Shown here one piece after another: positions 49,880-60,960 of a DNA stretch of 64,000 nucleotides. Origin of the DNA: Anas platyrhynchos (taxonomy: Eukaryota > Chordata > Aves > Anseriformes > Anatidae); the NCBI RefSeq assembly GCF_047663525.1, contig NC_092611.1, forward strand, positions 6,175,001 through 6,239,000, given 5' to 3'. Numbering within the stretch: the stretch's first letter is position 1; the number at the start of each line of letters is the position of its first letter. The notes below the pieces were generated by a model. It was not told where the DNA came from and did no database searches. It saw only the letters and a program-made list of their open reading frames with translations. The position numbers were made by a program, and so were the translations under genes.

Positions 49880-52470
49880 GAAAAGTTTGAGTTTTTCTCC
49901 CCTAATGCCAAGTATTTAAAACCTCTAGAAACCAATGATTTGACAATCAATGATTGCGCGATACTTTCAATTTGAATATTCAAAGGCTCCGCAAAATGGG
50001 CTATCTTTTTGTGAAAGCGAGCACATCCCCATCTAGCAGAGGGGCTGGGGGAACAGGATTCGGCGGGGCCACCCTCCCCACCCCTTGCTTTTGGGACATT
50101 TTCAGGGTTTTAGCCATCTTCCCCCAAACGAAGCAGATGCCTCGAAGCCAGCTCAGTGTTTTCCCCTCAGCCGCCCAGGCTGGGCTCCAGCCCTCTCATA
50201 TTTCACTTGCTACCTGCAGAGAGGACTCCTCAAGGGCCGCTGTGGCTTTTTGCACAATTTGTCGCTTTTTCGGGGCAAATATGAAGCTTTTCAGACCAAA
50301 ATGGCACGGGGTGGGCGTGGCGCAGCAAAGAGGCCGCCCTGGGCACCCGGGTGGCAGGCAGCACCCGAACCCCACTTCTTCCCCCAGGACCCCCTCCCCT
50401 CTGCCAGATGCCGGCCTTGTCTTGGCGTTTATTTGCATTTTTTCCCCCAATTCGGGCACTTTGCTGCTCCTGCACACAGTGGCCTCTCCTTCGCGTGCCT
50501 CAGCTCAGGCCTGCCCCGTGTGCTTCGAGCCGCGGGGCTGCAGGCCGCCGGGACCACCCAGATTTTGGGCAACCCCTCATCACCACACAGCACCGATGTG
50601 GCTGGGGGCTCGGTTTTTAAGGTCACACTCCAACTTTTCCCTGGGCACTGCAGCCTCTGCCCTGCCTCGGGAGTCGCCGGCCGATGGCAGAAAGCAGGCC
50701 AGGCTGTTAATAATCTACCAGCTGCTCAGCTTGGCTATTGTTGCAGCTGAATCTTTTCTTTCTCCTGAAGTTGGACAAATACACTCGATTTCGGGGGAGA
50801 GTGGGCACGGCGGCAATCCTTTCCCTCGTACAGCGGGGCCAGCATTGCTCTGCCCCAGAGGGGAGCCCTCTCCTCGTCCTATTCTGGAGCATGGGGGGTT
50901 TTGGGGGGTCTCAATGCAGGCCTGCCTGCACCAAGGGGTTGGGGCCCCTCAGCTCCTGCCATGCTGGGGATGCTTCCCCCTGGAGTGCTGGTGGCAGGGG
51001 GCTGAGCCCCAGCTGTGGCCAGGAGCCCCTTGAAGGGACGGCTTTGGGGTTGGGAGCGTTTGCAGAGCCCCTGCCTCGGTGAGGAGCCGAGTGCCAGAGT
51101 GGATCCGACACCTCCAGCACCTCAGCCCTGGCTGCTGGCTCCATCCCTGGGCCGGGCTTTGCCAGCACCCCCCCCGGGGCAAACAGAAAGGCGCAGCCTG
51201 CAGGGTGGGTGGGTGAGGGCTTGGGGCACGCAGAGCCGCGGGGGTTTGCTTTTCTGGACGGGTCTGAACAGGGCCGGGGAATCAGGAAGCAGCAGCAGGG
51301 AGCGGAGCCAAGGCAGGGCTGGAGCTGGGTGCTCCCGGCCGGCTGCGGCCGCACGCCGGGGACTGTGGGGGGCTCGGCCCCAGGGGGGGTGCCGGGGGTG
51401 CAGCGGTGGGGCTGGGCTGTGCCTGGCCATGTGGTGGCACCTGAAAGCTGCAGCACTCCCACCCTGTCCTCTGATGCCAGCAGTGTGGCCTAGGGGGTGT
51501 TTTGGGGGGATCTGAGCAGCCTGGGGGCTTTCTGGTGGGGGTGGACGTGCAGCTGCAAGGGGGGGCTTTGTGGAAAGGGACCCGCTTGGCAGCCCCGTGC
51601 TGTGTTGCTTATGGGGGTCCAGCACCGCTGCCTGTTTGTGGGTACATCGCCGTGCCCCCAGGTCCCATGTGCAGGGGTGCTCGGGGCTGTAGGGCATGCA
51701 GCCTGTGACCCCAGGCTGGGCTGTGGTCCCTGGAGGGGGCCGGGGGGCTCCCAGACCCCCCCCATCCCCAGGGTTTAAGGGGAAAGGGCAAGCAGCACCT
51801 TCAGCCACCCCATCACCGCCCCCTTCTCAGGCCCTGGGTCCCACAGGGAGGATTTTTGGGGTTAGGGGGGGGGACGAGATGGGGGCCAAGGGGTGCAGAG
51901 GGCTGTGGTGTCTGTGTGGGAGCGTGTTTGTGTGTGTGCAGAGCTACCTCTAGTGGCCGTGGCAGCCCGGCCTGGCACTGGGACTGCAGGGCGGCTGGGT
52001 GCCCCATGGCAGCCCCACGAGCTGCAGGCAGCTCCTGGAGCCCACGAAGCCTTCGCTTGCCTCATCTGAGGCAGGTGAGGCACCATTATGCTATTAACCA
52101 GGGCTTCCCCCAGCCCCTGTCTCGCTCCCCACCCCTCTTTTGGTGGCACCGCTCTGGGGATGCAGTTTTTCCCTCAGCAGCTGAAAGCGAGTGCCTGAGA
52201 TCTGTCCCTGCAGCACAGGCCAGTAACGTGCAGGTATTTTTCAGGCTGTGTATTTTACTCGTAGCACAGCGGGACGGTGAGCTCTGGCTTTCCTAAGGCA
52301 CCAGAGCACCCCTGTAAGCTAAACGTGGCACATCCAGTGACCTCTAACCAGAGCGTGAAGCATTGCGTGCTGTCAGCATCCTCGGTCTGAAGGAAACTGC
52401 TGGGAAAAAGCATGCGAGTAGCTCGTTTGCCTCAATCACAGTCAGCGCCTGCCCTTCCCTCCAGCTCTCA
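49880..52470. other. Spacer between POU2AF3 promoter and POU2AF2 3' end
   Basis: No gene supported. GC-rich sequence gives long chance frames, one of 359 codons at 49954-51033 on the plus strand. A perfect octamer lies at 50431-50438. The first minus-strand AATAAA equivalent after the POU2AF2 stop is at 50428-50433, overlapping that octamer, so the POU2AF2 3' end is not clear. Confidence 0.6.
50431..50438 (+). promoter_or_regulatory. Perfect octamer upstream of POU2AF3
   Basis: ATTTGCAT, about 740 bases upstream of the POU2AF3 start codon. Candidate site for POU2F3 or OCT1 with an OCA coactivator; inferred. Confidence 0.4.
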
Positions 52471-52477
52471 TCCCTCC

Positions 52478-55400
52478 TCAATAAGTTCTCCGGCCTTCGT
52501 AGGTGCCCCAGGAGGGATTTCCATCCTCCTTCGCCCAGGCAGAGTTATCGTGGAGGGGCGGCAGCTCCGCGGGCGGCTCTGGTGAGAGGTGGCTCATCCT
52601 GGAGGCGAGCTCGCTCGCCGCAGTGACGAAGGGCGAGAAGGAGTAGGGCGAGGTGGCGGCATAGCCAGGCGAGTAGTGGGCATCTTCAAGGGGATGCAGG
52701 GGGTAGGGCTGGGCTCCGGGGCCGGCCGGGGTCCAGCTCGAGCTCCGGTACGGGGAAGAGCCTCCGGGCTCGTGCGAGGCGAGGCAGCCGGTGCCCGTGG
52801 GCAGCGCCTGTGGAGGGTCGGAGCACGCAGCGTCCGACTGGCCCAGGCTGTCAGCAGAGGTCTGCTCCCACGGCTCTCTCTGTGGAGAAGCAGGGAGAGA
52901 AGGCGAAGAAGAGCTGTGAGGTTTAAAGCTTGTCCTGGAGGGGATGGCATACCTAGCCTGGCGTCACCACGCCATGCTCCCCTCCCCGCCCCAAGCCTGG
53001 CTGGGAACGCTCACAAGGGTTTCTGTGGGGTTAGAGGGGTGTTAAAAGTGCTGGAAGGAAACATCCGTGGGGTTAGCGGTGGGCAAAGCTGGGCACAGGC
53101 TCCCAGAGCACTGACCAGCCCTGATCCTACAGGGTTCAGGAGCTCTGCCCTGCAGTGTGAGCCAGCTGGCTGCGGGGAAGCAGCAGGGATAGGGACAGGG
53201 ACGTGCATTGGGGTAGGGAGAAGGAAGGGATAGGCAATTTTCTGGAGCCAACGCAGGATGTTTCCAGCAACTTCAGGAGCTTAATGGAGCTGTTGTTTGG
53301 GGAACAGGGAAGATCATGTATTTAGCAGCCGCTCTCCAACAGGAAAAGGGGCCATGAGGTGGGAACAGAGAGAAAAATAATTCCCCATCGGCCGCGTGCT
53401 CAGCTGGGGCTGCCTCGTGCAGTGGCCATTTCCTTCCCATGTGGGACCCCCTGACCTAACCCCAGCCTCAATCGGGTAATCGCTCACGGGGGGGGGCAAG
53501 AACCAGAGGCACTCACTAGTAGGAAATGCGCCGTGTCACTGGGGAAGGATGGCAGGAGAGGGGGCAGCGAAGGAGGGCTGAAGAAGGAGCTGGTACCAGG
53601 CGTGAGGGGAGCGCTGCGGAAATCCCCGTATTGCTCGGGGATATAGGGGTCCAGAAGCGTTGGGTAGCCCTGGGTGGTGGAGGAATCGCACGTGAAGGGC
53701 TTGGAGCCCAGCGGGGATGAATAGACATCACTGACAAACTGCTTGGTGTTGTGGAAATCCAAGTCAGCTGTGAAGGATCTCCTGACTCCGTAGTAACCAG
53801 CCGTGGTAGGGGAACCTGTGGCGGTCAGAAAAAAAGGGATGGCTAAAAGGAAACCACACCAGCAGCACCCGGGGAGCCACAGAGCATCTCCACAGGTGCC
53901 AAGCAGAGCCCTGTCCTCTCCTGCACCTCCCCCCAGGTAGGAGTCAACCCTGATGTGAAGCAGCTGTGCCTGCCCAAAGCTTTTAGCAGCTTGGGCTGCC
54001 CCTTATCCAGCAGATCACCTCCATCTGCAGCAAACCAAACATGTTTGGGGAAGCTTTAAATATGAGGTCTTTGTTTTTTTTCCTTGTCCTGCCACAGCCC
54101 TGGGGGAAGAAGTGCGTTAGAGGCTGCAAAACCTCCTGCCTTTGTTCCAGTGGTGCTTCCCTGTCCTGAGCTCAAGGAACAGCACAGGTCAGTTCCTGCT
54201 CTTGTGCTTTTTTCCTTCAGTTCCAGGGAAAACTGGAAGGCGCAGAGGGGTCAGAAAGGGGTTCACCAAGTGGTATCTCCATCAAAAAAAAAGTTGGAGC
54301 TGCTGTAATTGCCTCTGCCTCCCTTTAGGAACTTCACACAAGACTATAGGGGCCTTCCAGCAGACCACTGCTCCTGTGTTGACTCTGAAATAATTTCCTC
54401 CTGGGCTTTCTCTAAGGGGTGGCCCTGTTCCTGTGCTCCTTTCCTCGCCTGTAGAGGAGCAGTACCTTCTGTCCAACCCCCACAGAAGGTATTTATGGGT
54501 GGGAGGAAAACCTCACCTGGCATTTGGCCGAAAGATGACTGTGGTGTGCTGGTGCTGCCCTGCAAAAGATAAAGATGCATTAAAAAAACGTGTTTTCAAA
54601 GCAAGGTGGTTCTCTGAGCTTGTAATTTGGGAAGGTGCTGGCATAGCTGTGATGTACTGTTTGAGCCTTGGCGTTATCAGTACGGAGAGATTAACTTCAA
54701 GATTTCAAGCCTGGGGCCTCTGAGGTATTAGCAGATGTAGGCTAAGAAGAGATTTCAAAGGTCTTGGACAGAGCTGATAACAGTAGAAATACCACGATAA
54801 CTGGCTTCGTGCTCATACACCGCAACGTCCCTTAATGCAGCCACAATGCTGGGTGGTTACTTTGGTGTCGGCATAAACCAGGTCCCAAAAAGTTGGTGTG
54901 CTGGTCAAAGCAGGCTGGTTCTGTGCTGCCCATGTGCTGTGCTTCCGTGCCATGGAGCCTTTTCAGCTGGCTCCTGGGGAGCTGCGTGGGGAAGGCAGCT
55001 CTCTCTGGCTCCTGTTTGGGTGGCACGGTAATGCTGAGAATAATAATAACAGCAGTTTCTTGGCCCCAAGGTGAGGGAGGATTAGTCCTGAGCAACCCTG
55101 GTGCTCTGGGTGGCTCATTCCTTACAGGGCACTGCGGGGAAGGCACCTGCTCCATCCCCGGAGCCGTGCCGAGGTCTGCCTCCAGCCCTCTGGACCCGCA
55201 GTGCCCGTGGCAGCGATGGTGCCGTGCTATTTCCAGTTTGCATAGCGCAAACAGGAGGTTCCTGCCATAGCAAGCAACCAAATTTAGAGGTTTCGATTTG
55301 AATTAAATTTGCCAGTGCTAAGACTTCCTTTTACTGCCTGGGGAGGCTCGCAGCTGCTCCCTGCTCCGTCATGGAAATGAGCCCTGAGCCCACAGGGCCA

Positions 55401-58400
55401 CAGGAGTGGCAGGAGGTGGCAGGAAGGAGCCCTCCGGCTCGTGGGCAGATGAGCTCTCACCTTGCAGGGTCAAAACCAGGGCTTGCACCTGCCTGAGGCT
55501 GAGCCTCTGCTGGCCGCAGCCCTCAGCGAGGCTCCTCGCTGGTAACACAGCGCCCTGTGGGGCTGAGGCCACCCCATGCAAATCTGGTGTCAGCAGACAC
55601 CCCTCCTGCTGCGTGCCTGCCGTTTTGGTGATCCCTTCTCCTGCTTCAGGGCTTTTTCCCCACCGCTTTCTCTGCCTGCCCGTGGCCGCAGCATCCTGAA
55701 GGTTCCCCTGTAGAGGGATCTTTGCCTGAAGGTGATGGTTCAGCCCCCTGCACGAGTGTTTAGACCTCAGCCTTGGCAAGAAGCAGTCCAGAGCTGTCAC
55801 CAGGCAACCCTAATACCGTGTTTGAGGCGTAAGGGAGCAGCAGGGCTGTGCTCTGCCTGCGTTTGGAGGTGCAGGTAGCAGAGCTGGGGTGTGCTGCTGG
55901 AAGAATGGGGAGGTCCCTGGGCATCCTCTGTTAGGGAGCATTTCAGATCTGTGGTGCATCTGAGTAAATCCTTGATCCTGCCTGTTCAACAGCCACTGAA
56001 ACGGTGTCACAGGCCCTTTTGGGCACACCCCCGTGAAGGCCCTACATTGCCATTGCCTCCTGGCTCCTTATCAGGTGATGAATGGCTTGGCTTAATTTAA
56101 GCCCATTAGTCCATTTCCTCCCTGCATTACTTCCTTTCAGCGCTGTGGGACCCGGCTAGCTGGGTCTCCTGCAAGACGTCAGCGTGCCTGTTCAGCATCA
56201 CTTCAGCCCACAGCACGTCCAGCTGCCGATAAGCCTGGCCCCCTGCTGCATTGCTTCACCCCAGGAGCTCAGGCGTGTTCAGCTACAGGGCTGCCTTGGG
56301 GCAGAAAAAAGGGTAAAATGGTAAAAAGGGGTAAAAGGATGCAGGTCAAGCTGTGAGCGTTATGGCTCTGGCCCTGCGATGGGGAGCCCAGGTGCCCTGG
56401 GTTAATAAAAGTGCTTTGCTGACCACAAGGCTCTGAGGGCTGCCGTGCCTGTCTGTGCACTGATGGGTGTCCTTGCCTAAGACAAGAATGTGGTTTGTGC
56501 CTTTTTATCATAAAAAGAGTGGCAGTTTGGTCAAGTCTCTCTCTTTTGGCTCTCTGCAGACAATATCAGACCCTCCCAGAGCCCAGGGCTCAGTCCTTTT
56601 GGCCATGCAGTTGCTGGGAATTCAGATGCCCAAATTGTGCAGTTTTTGTCATGGTACAAACTGTTTTCCTATCATTTAATGTGTGTCACGCCTGGATGTC
56701 AGGAAATGGTTCTGCTGCCTCCGCAAACAGCCCATCAGCTGCTCTCTGATGGGCAATGACCTCTCCTCAGAAGCTCGATTCAGCTCCGCAGACCTTCCCC
56801 TGCACGGCAAAGATTTACTGATTTCAGAGCAAAGATCATGTTCAGACAAAAGATGCAGCTAAATTACACCGCATCATAAATATACAAAGGGGTGTTCAGT
56901 CATCTGCTGTTTGCTTTGATTCTGGTTTATGTTACCTGTCAGATAAAGAGCTGCTCCTACAGTTGTTCTTTTCATGATACGTTCCAGCAAATACGGATGT
57001 TTGCCCTGCACAATAATTTTTTGTCTATCACGGGGAATTAGCAATAGGACAAATTTTGCATTAGATAGACACAGAACTACGTAGCTCTGGAATAGAAAGC
57101 AAGGGGCAATAAAGCAAGCGGTGTGTGTTTTATAGTCCCTGGGGCTGGCAGTTTGGACACGGTGAGGTGCTAAACAAAAAAGCTGCTGCTTCCAGAAAGG
57201 GAGCAAGGGAAGCATGAGAGTCCTCAGCGAGGATCTGGTTGTTCAGTGAATGCCAACAGCATCAGAACTCCAAAAATGTGTTTTCTGCTGCTGGTAATTC
57301 AGGTCTCTGCTCCCACCCTTTCCTTGCAGGACCTGGTTTCAGCAGCTTGGCTGCATCTCCTCTTCTGTCAGCGGCCAGCCTGGAGGCCAGGTGCTGCTGC
57401 CTGCTAAAGGTGAGAGCTGAAGCACCCAGCGAGTGGCTTGCGGTGCCTCTGGGTGCCCCGTGGTGGCACCTGCACTAATGTGCCCCTTCTGGGGACAGCA
57501 TAGCTTGTATGGCTATTCCAGGAAAAAAAAAAAAAAAAAAAAAAACACCAACAACATAGCGTACTATAATTTCACTTCGGTTTCCTGTTGCCATAGAACC
57601 ACTTGAAAAAGACATCTCTTACAAGCTGATGTTTGGCCTCCTTCCAGCCCATAACATCACTGCGCTTCCCCTGGCGCTTGGGTATGCCAGAGAGGAGCTG
57701 GAAGGAGCACAACATTCAGGGAAGATCATCTATTTCTGCGGCACTCGGCTGTTCAAATGTGGCTGGTGAGAAAGCAAGCTGACTTGGGAAGGTGTCATAC
57801 ACAGGATGTGAAGGGAATGGGAAATTCAGTGTTACTGATTTGCTAAATATACACACGCTGCAACTTCAGTGCCTCCAAGGTTCACCGATGTGGAAAAATC
57901 AAGGAACCATCTGTGATTTTTTGGGGGGAAAACACTGGTGTTGTAAATGTTTTCACTGTTCCCTCCTGATGTTGGCGGTGCCCTGCACTCAGTGCAAAAG
58001 CTCTTTAAACCAGAGGATTACGTGGACTGACTTCTGGTTTAAAAAATAATAATAATAATAAACAAACAAAGCTGACTTACACTGAAGCAGGAGCCACTGC
58101 TCTGCCTGGATCGCTTTTCAGCAAGAAGATCTTTGACTGTGTGTTTCACTCGCACTCCTTGGTACACTCGCTTGCCAAAATCTGTAGTAACTGAGTGAAT
58201 GAGACAAGTGTTAGAGGAGTTCAGCAAAGGCAGAGAGTAGGCGGAAGAGGTTATTATGGAAGAAGCCAATTCCCTCCCTCTGCACACCAAGTTAGGGAGG
58301 AAGCACGTAAGACTTATTATTCATGCAAAATCATCCCTTAGGAACCCCGCAGTGAGGGCTGCTCGTCTGCAGAGAACAAAGACTGACGTGCCCTGCCCTG

Positions 58401-60726
58401 TAGTTAGCACTGGGTGCCGTGTGGTTTCTGTGCAGCTCCATCAGTGCCTGGATGGTTGGTAGATTTTTTTTTTTTCCAGAGTGCTTGGGGGCTCCTACAT
58501 CTCCCCTTTGGATCAGCAAAATTTGATTTAGTGGCGCAGCCCTGCGTGCTTCCAGCAGAGATGCTGTGGTTTAGCTCCTCGTTGCCCTTCTGGAGTTTTG
58601 CTGGCTTTCAGCACATCGCTCTGGGGGCAGAGATGGTTTTGATCTCACTGCAGCAAAGGCAGAAGTAGCCCAAATGGTGGGTTTGACCTCCCTAAATGGC
58701 AATGTGGATTAGATTGTGAAGGTATCATGAAAGGAAAGGAGGGTACGGTCTCAGCCATGCCACCCTGCCTGTTCCCTCAAGCTGCCTGGAATCCAGCAGA
58801 ACCCATACATGAGGTCTGTGACTTGTGGTGCAAAGCGTTTGTCCTCTTCCCTCGCCTGGAAAAAGCGTTGAGGTCTGTCTGCCTTGTGTACAGGTGTTCT
58901 GCCACAAGCGAGGGCAGAGAGCTACGGGGTGCAGTTCCAGGGGAGCTCTTTTATCCCTGCCAACGGGCTGCGCCGCACAGAGCTCGCACCTGCGGAGCCA
59001 GGGAGGAGTGTCCAGATGGGCTTTTATTGGAGCCTTCCGGAGAAAAACTGAAGTTTGAAGTTAATCCCTTGGAAAACACCAAGCTGTGCTTTCCCGAGGG
59101 GACACCAACAGCCATTCCACAGCTGAGGTGTTTGTCTGAAATTGTGGTTTATCGTTTTGCCCGTCTGCTTTTCAGGAAGTGCCGTTTGGCTCCTTTTATC
59201 ACTTTCAGTCGTGTGGCACAGTGTCCCCAGGTGCACATACACATGGAGAGCTTACAAAGGGAAAAGGGTGGAAGCAACAGAATCGCAATACTGGCTTGGG
59301 GTTACCCCAGATGTTTTCTGTTGGGCATAGCAGCTGCAATTCTGGGGCAACTGCAGCTTGGTTTTGGTGTTTGAATACCAACCAGAGAGAGACTTCAGGT
59401 AAGAGGCAAACACATTACAAGGACGCTGCCCCCAAAAAACTTATGATCAATATAGTCTAAATAGGGGTGAAGACAGTCTGCACGCTGACCAGCCAGCATC
59501 TCTGGACAAGCCAGGACCCAGCCAGCAATGGATATAATCTCTTGAGGTTGAAAGAAATTTCTCTGTATAGAGACTGGCTCTTCTCCATGGCCCAGAGAAG
59601 TGTTCCTCCTGTAGTCCCTCTGCTGGGCTGTTTTTACTGAGAGCAGTTGGAAGCAGAGGTACCTGTGCTGGCAGCTGGGGTTCCAAATCTCTGGCAGAGC
59701 AGGCATAAGTGGCAGAAAGAGCTATGCTTCCTGCATCAGAATCTCTGCGTGAGTTCCTTTAGAGATACAGCGCTGCGATCTGATGGATGAGCCAGAACTG
59801 CAGAGCACAGCTCACTGGGCTCCACCATGGTTTTCTGCCTCCAGTAACTCAGGCAGCTGTTGCTGGCTGCATCCAGCTGAAGAATCAGGCCTCGATTCAG
59901 CACGGAGCTTTGGCAGAGGGACCCCAGCCATGAGTATGCTCATATTTAATTTTCAGAATGGAGATATTTCTAAAATAGCATTGCTGGAAAAGCCGTGACC
60001 AGCTTTAACTCCTTAGTTCATCAGCCTGCTATTGCCAAATCCTACAACATCTTTGTTAGCTGACCCTGCTTCTGTGACCATTTCCAGCCACTGTCTGATG
60101 CTCTGCACTTCTGCAGTCCCATTTCCCTAACATCTTTACTACAGTCTAAAGACAGTGGAAAAAACACTTCCGTACATCTTTACACCAGGGTGCTGTGCTG
60201 TTGAAGTTTCTTCACTCATACACCCACAGTTACAAGAATTTGAGACAAAGTAAGCAATACAAGGGCTCTGTCCTCAAACCCCCCTTTTAAGGAAGCAGCC
60301 CAGCACATGCAAGTGAAATAACTTGGCGTGTTATTCAGCAGGATCGGATGCTGAGCTATTAGAACCCCACATAATCCTGCTCTTGGCAGCATCAAGGAAG
60401 AAAATGCTAATTTAGGCCAGAGTTAATGTAATTTTTCAAGTAAATTAGATTGTATTTCACATCACTTTGGCATAACTGCCTTTTGGAAAAAAATATTGAA
60501 AATAAAATTGAATTTGGTTTAGAGAGGGCTGAATATTCAAATAAATATTGTTAAATTATTGGAATAGCAAAGGTATCACATGCTGATTTTAGCCAATTCT
60601 CCTTTCTGCGTTGTTTTAAGTTGAGCCCAAGGACGGCACGGTATATTCTTTCCCCAATAATTCCATCGTGCTGCTGCATCTTTATGGTTTTGGAAAGTCA
60701 AGGTGCTGAGACTCACCTGTTTCCAT
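52478..60726 (-). CDS. POU2AF2: POU2AF2 (C11orf53 / OCA-T1), POU class 2 associating factor 2; five coding exons
   Basis: Coactivator that partners POU2F3 and sets tuft-cell identity. Coding exons on the minus strand are 60726-60717, 58181-58081, 54559-54517, 53815-53517 and 52879-52478, phases 1-0-1-0, total 284 aa, close to the human protein. Exon 1 gives MET and a GTGAGT donor. Exon 2 gives DFGKR and the OCA peptide VYQGVRVKHTVKDLLAEKR (residues 9-27), identical in its core to human; note VKDLL where the paralogues have VKELL. Exon 4 contains GYYGVRRSF, DFHNTKQF, SDVYSSPLGSKPF and SFPSDTAHF. Exon 5 begins REPWEQT and ends WAKEDGN, SWGTYEGRRTY, matching human WVKEDGS and YECRRAY. It lies upstream of and co-directional with POU2AF3. 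Identity is firm. Confidence 0.96.
55576..55583 (+). promoter_or_regulatory. Perfect octamer in POU2AF2 intron 2
   Basis: ATGCAAAT, exact match, inside the POU2AF2 gene. Inferred POU-factor site. Confidence 0.35.
57523..57545 (+). repeat. Poly(A) run, 23 bases
   Basis: Uninterrupted A23 in POU2AF2 intron 2, followed by CACCAACAAC. No retroposon body identified. Confidence 0.9.
58182..60716 (-). other. POU2AF2: POU2AF2 intron 1
   Basis: A 2.5-kb intron. A 215-codon plus-strand frame at 58727-59374 has no family resemblance and I treat it as chance. An ATGCTAAT octamer variant lies at 60404-60411. No gene supported. Confidence 0.75.
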
Positions 60727-60960
60727 TGCGATCACTGGTGATGAGTCCCAGCTCTCAGATTCTGCAGGAGGTTGGAGAAGGGCTGTCATGAGCTTCCCAG
60801 AGCAGAGTGAAGTCAGTGCTCATTCTCCACTGATAAAGTTCCAGCTCAGCCTGATGGAAATATATTTTCTACAATTTAGTGATGTCTCCACAATACCTTG
60901 TTTGGGATTTGCTTAAATGCAAATCTCTTGATGCGTGTATCGCTCCGATTTGCATGGTCA
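60727..60960 (-). promoter_or_regulatory. POU2AF2: POU2AF2 promoter with two facing octamers
   Basis: Upstream of the POU2AF2 ATG (minus strand) is a TATA-like AAAATATATTT at 60868-60858, then two perfect octamers in opposite orientation at 60917-60924 (ATGCAAAT on plus) and 60948-60955 (ATTTGCAT on plus). They lie about 190-230 bases before the start codon, with start-to-start spacing of 31 bases, close to three helical turns. Promoter placement is inferred; the motifs are exact. Confidence 0.6.

Larger units (their letters stand above)
54560..58080 (-). other. POU2AF2: POU2AF2 intron 2
   Basis: A 3.5-kb intron with no gene of its own. It contains a perfect octamer at 55576-55583 and an A23 run at 57523-57545. 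A short (AAT)n run at 58045-58060 lies beside exon 2. Confidence 0.8.

Noticed and set aside
49954-51033. 359-codon plus-strand frame, the longest in the window
   Set aside because: It starts at TTG, lies in GC-rich DNA where stops are rare, shows no domain or periodicity, and overlaps other long frames on both strands.
51122-51808. 228-codon minus-strand frame rich in Pro, Ala and Gly
   Set aside because: Composition-driven frame in G/C-rich spacer; no start context, splice sites or family resemblance.
58727-59374. 215-codon plus-strand frame within POU2AF2 intron 1
   Set aside because: No recognisable domain; antisense to the gene; length is within chance for the local composition.
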